A stretch of DNA of 64,000 nucleotides from Shinella sp. UYSO24 (GTDB lineage: Bacteria; Pseudomonadota; Alphaproteobacteria; Rhizobiales; Rhizobiaceae): NCBI GenBank assembly GCA_902167985.1, contig CABHNZ010000006.1:246869-310868 (forward strand). The letters run 5' to 3'. Below the pieces are notes generated by a model that was not told the DNA's origin, did no database searches, and saw only the letters and a program-made list of their open reading frames with translations. Numbering within the stretch: position 1 is the first letter of the stretch; every line of letters starts with the position of its first letter. This document shows positions 10,200 through 19,187 of the stretch, piece after piece. Made by a program: the position numbers and the translations under genes.

Positions 10200-11180
10200 T
10201 TGACCAACAGGACCGACCTATCCCTTTCCCGTCGCGATGCGCTGATCGTCGGCGCAACACTGACCGCCGGCATGGCCATGCCATCGCTTGCGGATGCCAA
10301 GACCAAAACCTCTGCCAACCCGAAAGGACATACGGATATGACCGAGAGCTTCGTCAAGACCAAGGACGGCGTCGATATCTACTTCAAGGACTGGGGTCCG
10401 AAGGATGCCCAGCCGATCCATTTCCATCACGGCTGGCCGCTGTCTTCGGACGACTGGGACGCCCAGATGCTGTTCTTTCTCCAGCATGGCTACCGCGTCA
10501 TCGCCCATGACCGCCGTGGTCACGGCCGTTCGGCGCAGGTGTCCGAAGGTCACGACATGGACCATTATGCAGCCGACGCTTCTGCCGTCGCCGAACACCT
10601 GAACCTGAAGAATGCCGTTCATATCGGCCATTCGACCGGCGGCGGTGAAGTCGCTCGCTATGTGGCGAAATACGGCCAGCCGCAGGGTCGCGTTGCCAAG
10701 GCCGTGCTCGTCTCCGCCGTTCCGCCGCTTATGCTCAAGACGGAATCGAACCCCGGTGGCCTGCCGATGGAAGTCTTCGACGGCATTCGTCAGGGCGTGG
10801 CCGCCAACCGCGCCCAGCTTTTCATCGATTTCCCGACCGGCCCCTTCTACGGCTTCAACCGTCCGGACGCCAAGGTCTATCCGGGTGTCATTCAAAACTG
10901 GTGGCGTCAGGGCATGATGGGCAGCGCCAAGGCTCACTACGACGGGATCAAGGCCTTCTCCGAGACCGACCAGACGGAAGACCTGAAGAAGATCACCGTG
11001 CCGACGCTGGTGCTTCACGGCGATGACGATCAGGTCGTGCCGATCGCCGATTCTGCCGAACTGTCGGTCAAGCTCGTGAAGAACGGCACGCTCAAGGTCT
11101 ACAAGGGCTATCCGCACGGCATGCTGACGACCCATGCGGATGTCATCAATCCCGATCTGCTTGCCTTCGTGAAGGCCTGA
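10200..11180 (+). CDS. Alpha/beta hydrolase, non-haem chloroperoxidase/arylesterase type, with Tat leader
   Basis: 326 residues. The fold and triad are clear: an HHGWP oxyanion loop near 76, nucleophile Ser145 in GHSTGG, Asp within HGDDDQ (274-278) and His306 in YPHGM. This is the cofactor-free chloroperoxidase/esterase branch. The frame opens with TTG at 10200 and encodes a twin-arginine leader ([11 protein letters not shown]). An internal ATG at 10338 (residue 47, MTESF) has AAAGGA upstream and matches where cytoplasmic relatives usually begin, so both exported and cytoplasmic forms are possible. It is the last gene of the operon, followed by a strong terminator. Confidence 0.82.
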   Translation: MTNRTDLSLSRRDALIVGATLTAGMAMPSLADAKTKTSANPKGHTDMTESFVKTKDGVDIYFKDWGPKDAQPIHFHHGWPLSSDDWDAQMLFFLQHGYRVIAHDRRGHGRSAQVSEGHDMDHYAADASAVAEHLNLKNAVHIGHSTGGGEVARYVAKYGQPQGRVAKAVLVSAVPPLMLKTESNPGGLPMEVFDGIRQGVAANRAQLFIDFPTGPFYGFNRPDAKVYPGVIQNWWRQGMMGSAKAHYDGIKAFSETDQTEDLKKITVPTLVLHGDDDQVVPIADSAELSVKLVKNGTLKVYKGYPHGMLTTHADVINPDLLAFVKA

Positions 11181-11213
11181 TCGGCCGAGTTGCGCCAAAC
11201 CTTCTGAAACTCG

Positions 11214-11251
11214 GGCGAAGCGGTGCAGGACACCGCTTCGCCTCTGTCTTT
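11214..11251 (+). terminator. Rho-independent terminator
   Basis: A perfect 12-bp stem (GGCGAAGCGGTG with CACCGCTTCGCC) with a five-base loop is followed by TCTGTCTTT. It lies 34 bases after the alpha/beta-hydrolase stop and closes the XapX operon. Confidence 0.8.
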
Positions 11252-11336
11252 GCATGCGGATTATATCCGTGTGCCGATAATTGTTGAAATGCTGCCGCCT
11301 TTCCCGGCGGAGCAGCCATGCCCACGGAGTCCCCGA

Positions 11337-12017
11337 ATGAAGATGGCCAATCTCTCGCTCCTCCTGAGCCTCACCGCCGGCTATGTCGACACCGCAGGCT
11401 TTCTTGGTCTGCAGGGGCTTTTTACCGCGCATGTGACGGGAAACTTCGTGACCTTCGGTGCGGCACTGGCGGACGGCACTGCGGGGATCATTCCAAAACT
11501 TGCAGCATTGCCGTTCTTCTGCCTGTCGGTCTTCGTCGCCCGGCTTGCGGGAAGGGGGCTCGAGACCGCCGGCAAGTCGCCGCTCAAGCCATTGCTGACG
11601 GCACAGTTCCTGCTTCTCTGTGCCGGCCTTGTGCAGGCTGTTGCTCATGGACCGTTTCTTGATGGTGATGCCCTGCCGGCCCTTGCCATGGGTATGACGC
11701 TGGTCCTGGCTATGGCGATCCAGAATGCCATCCACCGCGGCTACATGTCGAAAATGCCGCCGACGACATTGATGACCGGCACAATGACCCAGATCATGAT
11801 CGACATCGCCGATCTGCTCTATGGTTCTGGTGAAAAGGAGCGGGACGTGGCGAAAGACCGGATGCGACGCATGGGGATCAATGTTCTTGTGTTTGCCTGC
11901 GGATGTGGTGCGGCGGCCGGCGCGACAATTCTCGATGCCAGCTGGTGCTTTCTCCTGCCGCCGGTGCTGATCGCGATTGCCGTCGTCACGCCGTTGGAAG
12001 AACCGGCCGCAGCATGA
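11337..12017 (+). CDS. YoaK-family (DUF1275) membrane protein
   Basis: 226 residues. It contains the family hallmarks LTAGYVDTAGFLGLQGLFTA and HVTGNFVTFGAAL near the start and GTMTQIMIDIADL in the middle. About six hydrophobic segments predict an inner-membrane protein. ATG 11337 (MKMANLSLL) starts the conserved part; the frame is open further upstream but overlaps the terminator region. YoaK-like proteins are of unknown function. It stands alone between the hydrolase operon and the Dps pair. Confidence 0.8.
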   Translation: MKMANLSLLLSLTAGYVDTAGFLGLQGLFTAHVTGNFVTFGAALADGTAGIIPKLAALPFFCLSVFVARLAGRGLETAGKSPLKPLLTAQFLLLCAGLVQAVAHGPFLDGDALPALAMGMTLVLAMAIQNAIHRGYMSKMPPTTLMTGTMTQIMIDIADLLYGSGEKERDVAKDRMRRMGINVLVFACGCGAAAGATILDASWCFLLPPVLIAIAVVTPLEEPAAA

Positions 12018-12280
12018 GGCCCTGTCCGGGTTGCGTCGCTTTCTACATCGGGTTCCATGCGGTCGCGGCAGGGCAGTGTTGCTTAATCGCGGTGGGAACC
12101 GACAAGAAATCCGGCGGCTCCCGCCCTATCATTTAAAGGTCTGGTGAAGGCGGTGAAAATGGCCTGGCACAAGATGACGCAGAGGATGAACAAAGCGGCG
12201 GGCCGCGCGTTAGCCACAGTCTCCGCAGGAAGAGCCGCCGCAAGGTCAACCAATCGGGACACCCGCCAAGGACGATCATC

Positions 12281-12481
12281 ATGAGCAGGACAATAGTGGA
12301 TCCGCACAGCCCGCAGGTGGCGCCCTTGCGCGACGGCCTCGAAAGTCTGGCCGAGCCTGTCGAACTCTCACTGCCTCAGGCGCCGCAGCGGCATGTCGCG
12401 GGCAGCGATGCCGATATCGACGAAACCCTGATGGAATCGTTTCCCGCCAGCGATCCGCCCTCATCGGGCAGGATCGACTAA
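12281..12481 (+). CDS. Small acidic conserved hypothetical protein
   Basis: 66 residues ending with the pattern DETLMESFPASDPPS, which recurs in many short uncharacterised alphaproteobacterial proteins. It has no signal peptide or membrane segment and is probably soluble and largely disordered. It ends 24 bases before the dps gene in the same direction, so it is probably co-transcribed and may be a stress-associated protein. That role is inferred only from its neighbour. The 263 bases before it hold no other gene. Confidence 0.65.
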   Translation: MSRTIVDPHSPQVAPLRDGLESLAEPVELSLPQAPQRHVAGSDADIDETLMESFPASDPPSSGRID

Positions 12482-12505
12482 TTCAGCAACCGAAAGGACA
12501 AGAAC

Positions 12506-13024
12506 ATGGACGACAACGTCAAAGCACGGCGCAGCGCCGCATTGAAGACCCCGTCTGGCCTGCCGGAACAGGCGGTCAAGGACATTTCCGCCGGCGCGAC
12601 GACGCTTCTGGCAGATGTCTTTGCCCTGTATCTGAAGACGAAGAATTTCCACTGGCATATGTCAGGCCAGAATTTCCGCGATTATCACCTTCTGCTCGAC
12701 GATCACGGCGATGAGCTCTTCGCAATGACCGATCCGTTGGCCGAACGCGTGCGCAAGCTCGGTGGTGGCACGCTGAAGTCGATCGGTGACATCGCCCGCC
12801 GCCAGCGCATCGAAGACAATGATGCGGATTTCGTCCATCCGCACGAAATGCTTGCCGAACTGCGCGAGGATAACACCTCGCTCGTCATGAGCATGCGCTC
12901 ACTTCATGATGTGTGTGACGAACATAACGACGTTGCGACCGCCAGCCTCTTGGAAAACTGGATCGACGAAGGCGAGCGCCGCGCCTGGTTCCTCTTCGAG
13001 ATCATCCGCAATACCAACGGCTGA
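12506..13024 (+). CDS. dps: Dps/ferritin-like DNA-binding protein from starved cells
   Basis: 172 residues, a usual Dps length. The ferroxidase helix is plain: LKTKNFHWHMSGQNF with His49 and His51, followed by HLLLDDHGDELF with the Asp/Glu ligands. The protein forms dodecameric cages that oxidise and store iron and shield DNA under stress. A short basic N-terminal tail (KARRS) could bind DNA. It lies behind a small acidic protein gene and before a bidirectional terminator. Confidence 0.93.
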   Translation: MDDNVKARRSAALKTPSGLPEQAVKDISAGATTLLADVFALYLKTKNFHWHMSGQNFRDYHLLLDDHGDELFAMTDPLAERVRKLGGGTLKSIGDIARRQRIEDNDADFVHPHEMLAELREDNTSLVMSMRSLHDVCDEHNDVATASLLENWIDEGERRAWFLFEIIRNTNG

Positions 13025-13064
13025 TCGTCAGAAACCTGGCCCTTGGGGTGATCTGTCACTCTAC

Positions 13065-13098
13065 AAAAAAGCCCGTGACGGTCATCGTCGCGGGCTTT
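13065..13098. terminator. Bidirectional Rho-independent terminator
   Basis: A run of six A, a 10-bp GC-rich stem with one wobble pair (GCCCGTGACG with CGTCGCGGGC) around a GTCAT loop, then four T. It lies between the convergent dps and araC genes and can serve both strands. Confidence 0.8.
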
Positions 13099-13120
13099 TC
13101 ACTATTGCCAATCCGCTTTC

Positions 13121-14023
13121 TCAGGAAAGCCGGACCCGGCGCCAGATCTCCGGCAACACGCCTGTTTCGGTCGCAAAAGCCCGGCGGAATTCCTTGACGT
13201 CGTCGAAGCCGCAGGCGACGGCCACGTCTTCCATGGCAAGGGTCGAGGCTTGAAGAAGCTCTCTCGCACGCGCCATGCGCATTTCGGTGAGCCAGCCATG
13301 CGGCGTTGTGCCAGTGGCGAGCCGGAAAGCCGCAAGAAAGGTGCTGCGCGGCATGGCACAGAGTGCCGCAAGCTCGTCGACTGTCGCCTCGTCGGTGATA
13401 CGGCTTTCGAGATAATCGCGGACGCGTTGAAGGAGATCATTCGGCAGCGCTTGCCCGCGTGCTGTGGCCTTTGACCGTGACTGTCCATAGGTTTCCGCTA
13501 TGTGGACACCGATGGCGGCCGTCATATGGTCGATAAAGAGCCTGTTGCTCCGTGCGCTGCCCTTGCCGGAAAACAGCGCGACGAGCATGGCGCCCAGCAG
13601 CGCGTCCGGTTTGGCAATGGCCGGCATCAGCTCGTTGGCTCGTCCAGCCTCGGCGCCGTCGAAAATATCGTCGATATCGGTCTTGGCGATTTCGATCAGG
13701 GTGAAATCGAAGGAACCATTGAGCTCTGCTTCGTAAGGGTCCGACATGTCGCGGACATAGACCGAGTTGCGTCTGAAATCGTATTCCGTGCTGCGGGCAC
13801 TCTCGAAAATACGGCGCTTATGGCCATCCTGAAGCGACATGCCGATGAGGTAAAGATCGCTGTTGCCGGGTGTTGCAACGGGACCAGGCGCCTTGGCGCC
13901 GGCACGCCGGTTGAAGGACATCAGGCCTGCCTCGATCCGGCGGTTGTCATCCAGTCTGTCCAGCCGGCATCCGAAGACATCCCGCCTGGGTCTGGACTGC
14001 AAGGCAGGGCCTGTCGCAGCCAT
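13121..14023 (-). CDS. AraC-family transcriptional regulator
   Basis: 300 residues with the C-terminal AraC domain (ELAALCAMPRSTFLAAFR and the second motif VACGFDDVKEFRRAFA, ending LPEIWRRVRLS). The middle shares the SARSNRLFIDHMTAAIGVHI block with the other AraC proteins at 4122 and 5048, so it belongs to the same subfamily. ATG 14023 is preferred over 14041 because GGGAG lies six bases ahead of it. It converges on dps and is divergent from nothing close. The regulated genes are unknown. Confidence 0.85.
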   Translation of the reverse strand: MAATGPALQSRPRRDVFGCRLDRLDDNRRIEAGLMSFNRRAGAKAPGPVATPGNSDLYLIGMSLQDGHKRRIFESARSTEYDFRRNSVYVRDMSDPYEAELNGSFDFTLIEIAKTDIDDIFDGAEAGRANELMPAIAKPDALLGAMLVALFSGKGSARSNRLFIDHMTAAIGVHIAETYGQSRSKATARGQALPNDLLQRVRDYLESRITDEATVDELAALCAMPRSTFLAAFRLATGTTPHGWLTEMRMARARELLQASTLAMEDVAVACGFDDVKEFRRAFATETGVLPEIWRRVRLS

Positions 14024-14147
14024 GGTCGCTCCCGTTGTCATCCAAGGAATTTAGAGACGTCATCATGTTTGATGTGGGTGCATTTAGGCCATAGAGCCGA
14101 GACATTGTCAAAACAGCCAGCGGTTGCGGATCGCTGCCTGCCAAGCG

Positions 14148-15401
14148 TCAGGCGCGAAGCAGGGTGATCGTCTGTTCCAGCCCATGCGGTTTGCGATTGG
14201 CAATCGTGATGGTGCCGCCGAACCGCTCGAAGATTTCGCGGGCAATTGCAAGACCAAGGCCGGCCCCCGGCACGGCCTTCCTGCGTCCTGCATCGACGCG
14301 GAAAAACGGTTCGAAAACCTGCTCGATCAGCCTTTCAGGAATGCCGGGTCCTTCATCGCTGATGGAGACGACGGCGTTGCTGCCGTCACGTCTGAGCTCA
14401 ACCGTCGCGCCGCCGCCGTGGGTTGCGGCGTTGATGATGAGGTTGCGCAGCGCACGCTTCAGCGCCAGCGGGGCGGCCGATACGATCACGTTATCGTGTT
14501 CGCCCAGAGAGACGGGATGCCCCAGCAGTTGCAATTCCTCAACCAATTCGCAGATCATCGCGTCGAGTTCAACCTCTTCCGCCCTGTCGCCGTTGACCTC
14601 CTCGCGGACCAGACGGATGGCGCTATCGGCGATCTGGTCCAGTTCCTCCAGGTCGGAAAGCCATTTCTGCCTGTCGGCATCGTCTGCAATGAACTCGGCG
14701 CGCAGTCGCATCCGGGTCATGGGTGTGCGAAGATCATGGCCGGCGGCAGCCACGAGCCGCATGCGGCTTTCCATCGCTGTCTTCAAGCGCGCAGACAGGC
14801 GGTTGATGGCCTGGGCCGTGGCGCGGATCTCGCCGGATCCCGTTTCGGCGATATGGGGCAATGTGCCATCCGGGCCGACACGGCCGACAGCGTCCTGCAG
14901 CAGCTGAAGCGGCCGGATGATCTTGGCTGCGGCGAAGATCGAAACACAGGTGGCGCCGATGACGATGAGCACGCCCCAGCCGGCAAGCACCATCCAGCCG
15001 CCCGGCGGCGGCCCGCCATCATTGAGTTCCGTCACAAGCCAGCGCTCGGGGCCGAGATAGAGCGATACGACGGCGCGGTGGGGCTGATCCTGCAGGGTGA
15101 TCTGTGCCTGTGCCGTACTCCCGGCGTTGTGAAGCGCAAGCGACAGGCGGTCCGACATCATCCGGTCCTGGAAGCCATCGGTCACTGCACGGTCCTGCAC
15201 CTTGAGGCCAGCGGCGCGGGCGGCCTGAGGATCGCTATCGATAAAGGCGACGAGCACCAATAGCTGGCGTGCCAGTCGCTCGATGCGGTCGTCCTGCGGC
15301 GGCGGTTGCAGGACGCGGCTTGCCGCGAACGTGGCCAGACCGACGACGGTCACGATCGCCAGGATGAGAAGCAGGACGATGCGCTGGCGAAGCGATTTCA
15401 T
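14148..15401 (-). CDS. Sensor histidine kinase
   Basis: 417 residues. Two membrane segments (about 8-30 and 136-158) enclose a periplasmic sensor loop of roughly 105 residues. A HAMP linker follows, then the H-box with phospho-accepting His222 in AAAGHDLRTPMTR, an N-box (NLIINAATHG) and the G-boxes DEGPGIP and GAGLGLAI. This is a complete EnvZ/CpxA-like kinase. The start overlaps the stop of the response-regulator gene (ATGA), so the two are translationally coupled. The periplasmic-chaperone-like gene on the far side of the regulator suggests an envelope-stress signal, which is an inference. Confidence 0.92.
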   Translation of the reverse strand: MKSLRQRIVLLLILAIVTVVGLATFAASRVLQPPPQDDRIERLARQLLVLVAFIDSDPQAARAAGLKVQDRAVTDGFQDRMMSDRLSLALHNAGSTAQAQITLQDQPHRAVVSLYLGPERWLVTELNDGGPPPGGWMVLAGWGVLIVIGATCVSIFAAAKIIRPLQLLQDAVGRVGPDGTLPHIAETGSGEIRATAQAINRLSARLKTAMESRMRLVAAAGHDLRTPMTRMRLRAEFIADDADRQKWLSDLEELDQIADSAIRLVREEVNGDRAEEVELDAMICELVEELQLLGHPVSLGEHDNVIVSAAPLALKRALRNLIINAATHGGGATVELRRDGSNAVVSISDEGPGIPERLIEQVFEPFFRVDAGRRKAVPGAGLGLAIAREIFERFGGTITIANRKPHGLEQTITLLRA

Positions 15402-16126
15402 CGCTCGATCACCTGTGTCTTGACCGGCACGACGAGCTGATAGCCGCCGTTTCGGACAGTCTTGAACAGCTGGACACCATCACTTTCCTTCAGCTTGCGG
15501 CGCAGACGGCTCATCAGGACGTCGATCGACCGGTCGAAGGGATCGCGGCCGCGACCTTGCGTCAGGTCGAGAAGCTGATCGCGGGACATAAGACGGCCGG
15601 GCCGCTCGAGAAAGACGATGAGGAGGTCGAATTCGGCGCCGGTAAGATCGATGACCTCATCGGTCGTCGTCTGGGTCACGCGGCGCAACTCCGGGTCGGC
15701 CTCGAAATCTTCGAAGAGGAAGACGGAGGCGCTCGTGGTCATCGGCTCGTCGCGCTCGTAGCGGCGCAGCACGGCCTTGATGCGGGCGAGCAGCTCGCGC
15801 GGATTGAAGGGTTTGCCGAGATAGTCGTCGGCGCCCAGTTCAAGCCCGATGATCCGGTCGACATCTTCCTTGAGGGCGGTGAGGAGGATGATCGGAATGG
15901 CTGGCCGGCGGTCATGCATGGCGCGGCAGATATCGAGCCCGCTGCCATCCGGCAGCATGACGTCGAGAACGATGAGATCGGGATTGGTGTCGATGATCGC
16001 CGCCTGGCATTCACGCCGGTCGGCAGCCATGGAGACGCGATATCCCTGTTCCTTGAGATAGCGGCCAAGAAGTGTGCGGATCTCGGGGTCGTCATCGACG
16101 ATCAGAATATGGTGCGGCGTGCTCAT
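15398..16126 (-). CDS. OmpR-family response regulator
   Basis: 242 residues. The receiver domain has the acidic pair DDD at 11-13, phospho-acceptor Asp55 in LIVLDVMLPDGSG and the switch Thr/Lys region LLTALKEDVD. The C-terminal half is a winged helix of the OmpR/PhoB type (LTGAEFDLLIVFLERPG and SIDVLMSRLRRKL). It is transcribed with the kinase and is divergent from the Spy-like gene, its likeliest target together with its own operon. Confidence 0.93.
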   Translation of the reverse strand: MSTPHHILIVDDDPEIRTLLGRYLKEQGYRVSMAADRRECQAAIIDTNPDLIVLDVMLPDGSGLDICRAMHDRRPAIPIILLTALKEDVDRIIGLELGADDYLGKPFNPRELLARIKAVLRRYERDEPMTTSASVFLFEDFEADPELRRVTQTTTDEVIDLTGAEFDLLIVFLERPGRLMSRDQLLDLTQGRGRDPFDRSIDVLMSRLRRKLKESDGVQLFKTVRNGGYQLVVPVKTQVIER

Positions 16127-16192
16127 GATCCATGACCTGCCCGAAACTTTGGAGAAATCCTAGTCCCGACGCCGGTCGCAGCGGCGAATTTT

Positions 16193-16207
16193 GCAACGAA
16201 GCGTTGC
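16193..16207. promoter_or_regulatory. Inverted repeat, possible response-regulator operator
   Basis: GCAAC, five bases, GTTGC in the 212-bp gap between the response-regulator gene and the divergent Spy-like gene. Its position suits an operator serving both promoters. Only one copy was seen, so the call is weak. Confidence 0.3.
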
Positions 16208-16338
16208 CGCGGAGCGCTCAGCAACATTCAGTTACAAATATGCGCGCGCCAGCATTCCCCATACACGTAGCGATCTATTGCGGTGACAAACCCGCACTAT
16301 TGCTTCGGTCGAACAGCGAGAGACGAAAGGAATTCGCC

Positions 16339-17255
16339 GTGCGACAGTTGCTGATGATATCCGGCCTTGCCTCCATCCTGATGACGGGTGTGGCCGCCGC
16401 TCCGACATTTGCGCAGACCGCGCCGCCGCAGGGTGGGCAGGCTGGCACCGCTACGCCCGCAGCACCTTCTGACGTGCCGGGCCGTCCACCGGTAGCGGGT
16501 GATGCAAAGGGGCAGGATCAGGGTAGCGGTAACGGGCCGCGCGGCCCGGCTTCGGCACAGGCGCGCCCCGGTTTTGGTGGGCCTGATTTTGGCCGCCATG
16601 GCTTTGATGGCCGTGGTTTTGCCGGCCATGGTCCTTTCGGACATCCGCCTTTCCCCGGTGCCTTCCCGCCGCCGATGCGGCCGGGTCTGCCTTTCGAGGG
16701 CGCAGCCGGAATGGCACTTGCGGCCAAGCTTTCCGTAGCCGAGACCTATGTCGGTGTGACGTCGGAACAGCTTGATGCTTGGCGCGCCTATACGACGGCA
16801 CTGATCGATTTCGCCGAGCCGCCGGAAGCCGGCGGGCGAGATCAGAAAGCAGCTGCCGATCGTCTGCCGGGCGAAGGCATGGCCGATGGCCTGATTGCCG
16901 CAGCCGAGAAGGCGAAAGCGCTGAAGGCTGCGATCGATGCTCTGAAAAAGGCCCTGCAACCCGAACAGCTGCACCGGCTTTCGGAAATTGCGCCGACGCT
17001 GACTGCCTTCGGCCCGCCTCCGGGCCTGATGGCGAGCATGGCGGCCCGGATGGACCGCGTGGCCCTCATGGCCGACCAGGTCCCCAAGGGGCATTTGGAC
17101 CAGGACATGGTGGATTTTTGGGTGGCCCCGGCGGTTTTGCCGGAGCAATGCGTCTGCTGCCGCCCGGTCCGCCGCCTGCGGGTGGCGATGAACCCGGACA
17201 GTTTAATGGCCAGGATGATGAAAATCCCGGCCAGCCCAATCCGGATCACGGTTGA
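16339..17255 (+). CDS. Spy/CpxP-like periplasmic protein with Gly/Pro-rich ends (one frame break)
   Basis: About 305 residues. GTG 16339 opens a signal peptide (MRQLLMISGLASILM, cleavage near TFAQ). A Gly/Pro/Phe/His-rich stretch follows (about 50-120), then an alpha-helical core with the phrase VGVTSEQLDAWRAY and QLHRLSEIAPTLTAF, resembling the LTxxQ repeats of Spy/CpxP-type chaperones. Near 17080 the frame shifts by one lost base; the continuing frame gives a Gly/Pro-rich tail (GPQGAFGPGHGGF) and ends at 17255. Its place opposite a CpxRA-like pair supports an envelope-stress role. The chaperone assignment is tentative. Confidence 0.65.
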
Positions 17256-17320
17256 CCCCCTTTGACGGGGCCCGCTTGCCCGCTAACTTTCGGAACCCGT
17301 CAAAGCGACCGTGCTATGGA

Positions 17321-17358
17321 AGACCGGAGGCGCCTGGAACGCGCCTCCGGTCTTTTTT
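17321..17358 (+). terminator. Rho-independent terminator
   Basis: A 13-bp stem formed by 17321-17333 and 17341-17353 (AGACCGGAGGCGC with GCGCCTCCGGTCT) runs into a T tract. It lies 66 bases after the Spy-like gene. Confidence 0.85.
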
Positions 17359-17405
17359 CTTTGGTCCCGTGCCTGGAGCCTTCGATACCGTGCTCCGGAA
17401 GGCGT

Positions 17406-17599
17406 CTAGTGAACGCTCGGCGGTTTGACGGCCGTGGCAAAATCCTCGGCGACCAGTTCGCTGATGGCAATCAGCACTTCTTCCGGCGTGAAGCCCGAGG
17501 CAATCGTATCGCGGATGAGCATCTGCAGATCCGGTTCCACAACGTCACGCAGTCTTCCAGCCGCTCGTCGGAGACATTCAGACTTTGCAATTCTTCCAT
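17406..17599 (-). CDS. Small hypothetical protein downstream of rpsU (one frame break)
   Basis: The reconstructed peptide is 64 residues. It starts MEELQSLNVSDERLED, shifts frame near 17548 (one lost base), and continues VVEPDLQMLIRDTIASGF, then EEVLIAISELVAEDFA. The second half is amphipathic helix and looks like a genuine small soluble protein. The length of 194 bases equals 65 codons less one base. It follows rpsU by 71 bases on the same strand. I do not recognise the family. Confidence 0.5.
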
Positions 17600-17670
17600 T
17601 GTTCAATCTCCGGCTCCGATCCGCGGAGCCCTCGGTCCTGATATCCGGCCTTCGGGCGATCGTTCCTGCC

Positions 17671-17918
17671 TTAACGGCCGGTGGTGCGCTTGCGGGCGGC
17701 CGAACGGGGAGCGGGCAGAAGGCCTTCGCGCTGAAGTTTCTTGCGGGCGGCCTTGCGCTGGCGGGCAATCGCCTGGGCGCGTTCTCTCACCCGGCGTCGG
17801 AAGGCTTTTCGTAGGCGCGGCGTTCCTTCATTTCACGGAAGACGCCTTCCCGCTGCAATTTCTTCTTCAAGGCGCGGATGGCCTGTTCGACATTATTGTC
17901 TCTGACGAAAACCTGCAT
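17671..17918 (-). CDS. rpsU: 30S ribosomal protein S21 (one frame break)
   Basis: The protein binds the 30S subunit near the 3' end of 16S rRNA and helps translation initiation. The first frame reads [20 protein letters not shown], then [18 protein letters not shown], the S21 signature. After a break near 17795 the second frame gives [19 protein letters not shown] and ends RKRTTGR. The span of 248 bases is 83 codons less one, so one base appears to be lost. GGAGAG lies a few bases before the ATG. Rhizobia often hold more than one rpsU copy; this sequence differs from the usual main copy (my memory of the family), so it may be a second one. Confidence 0.85.
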
Positions 17919-18460
17919 GGGTCTCTCCTTCATTGTCTGGGGCCGCAGCCATCGCGGGCAGGCGATGGTGAGCGGGCACAAAAAGATATCCTCCGCTGTC
18001 CGAGGTGCAGCGCATGCGGGATGTGCGGCACATGCGGACTGAATGCGTGTCGGTGACAGGCGGTGTTTTGCGTGTCGGGTTCACCCTTCCGGGCCGGAAG
18101 TATCGGCAGGGAAAGGGCTTGCGATCGTTCGGAGCCGGTATGCGGGCGACGAGGTCGGGATTGCAGGCCGGTGTCTAAGATCGCGGCGTCTTGCGTGCGG
18201 AAGATAGCTGAGAGATAGGGCGCAGGGTCTTCCATTACAAGGGAAGGCCGGCCGCGGTGCCGGGGAGGGGATGGCGACCGGCGATGAGGCCATCTCTTGG
18301 CTGCTGCTATGGAGGACGATCGTGGGAGAGGCCGCGAGCAGAGCCACGGGGAAATCCATACGGAAATCCGTGGTAACGTCACGCCCCACACCGGCGGCCA
18401 TAAGCAGGCGCCGCCGGGTTCGGCAGCATAGCGCAGCGCCTTGCGGCGCTGCCATTGCTT
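17919..18460. other. Long intergenic region upstream of rpsU
   Basis: About 540 bases without a supported gene; the open frames are Arg/Pro-rich shadows. It should hold the rpsU promoter and leader on the minus strand. Close to the SDR stop a hairpin (GCAGCGCC, TTGC, GGCGCTGC, 18432-18451) could end the SDR operon, but it lacks a T tract. No further structure was seen. Confidence 0.4.
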
Positions 18461-19138
18461 TCACCAGGGCACGGTCTGGCCGCGGTAATCGCTGAATGTG
18501 CCGCTTCTCTCGGGCGTGGCGCTGGCAATCAGGTTTCGCATGCCGCTGACGGTCTCGTCGCTCGGTGCCTGCGATGCCGCAAGCGAGCGGGCGGCATCGA
18601 CCGGGCAGAGGATAAGGCATTTGCAGCCCCATTCCCGCCATTCGACGGTGAGGTTGCGCCACATCTGGTTGAGCGCTGCCTTCGAGGCGCGGTAGGCCAT
18701 TTCGTCCGGCATCCGGTATGTCGAGGTCGAGGCAGCGCTGTCCGAAATTGCAACCAGCGTCTTCATCTCTCCGGCTTCGAGATTGGGCCGCAGCCTTGCT
18801 GCCAGATAAAGGGGTGCGAACGTATTGGTCAGAAGCGCTTCGTTCCAGTCGTCGACGGTGAGCGCATCGAGCGGCTTGGCCTTGGGCGCGGCCGTTGCGG
18901 CATTCATCAGCACCACATCGAGCGGCTGGCCGGCAAGGGCAGTCGCCAGCGCATCGGCGGAACTGTCTTCCATGGCGTTATAACGCAAGATCGTCACGTC
19001 GCCGGCGATCGACGCAAGATCCGTGGCCTCTGCCGGTTGGCGGGCGGTGGCGATCACCGTCCAGCCTTCCTCGGCATATTGTCTTGCAAATTCCAGCCCG
19101 AGGCCGCGATTGGCGCCGGTAATCAGAATGGTCGGCAT
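18461..19138 (-). CDS. Short-chain dehydrogenase/reductase
   Basis: 225 residues, an NAD(P)-dependent Rossmann enzyme. The cofactor loop TGANRGLG is at residues 7-14 and the catalytic YRASK is present; a Ser in LVAISDS completes the triad. The NNAG structural motif is degraded to MNAATAA, which is unusual. The start MPTILITGANRG at 19138 has AGGGGAA seven bases upstream. It follows a paralogous SDR gene by 49 bases, forming a two-gene operon. The substrate cannot be predicted. Confidence 0.85.
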   Translation of the reverse strand: MPTILITGANRGLGLEFARQYAEEGWTVIATARQPAEATDLASIAGDVTILRYNAMEDSSADALATALAGQPLDVVLMNAATAAPKAKPLDALTVDDWNEALLTNTFAPLYLAARLRPNLEAGEMKTLVAISDSAASTSTYRMPDEMAYRASKAALNQMWRNLTVEWREWGCKCLILCPVDAARSLAASQAPSDETVSGMRNLIASATPERSGTFSDYRGQTVPW

Positions 19139-19187
19139 GGCATTTTCCCCTTGATATTGCTTGTTGCCTTTCCCCTCCCGACGGCGC

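Noticed and set aside
10218..11735. 505-codon minus-strand frame opposite the hydrolase and YoaK genes
   Set aside because: It runs across a strong terminator and two clear plus-strand genes and has no recognisable domain.
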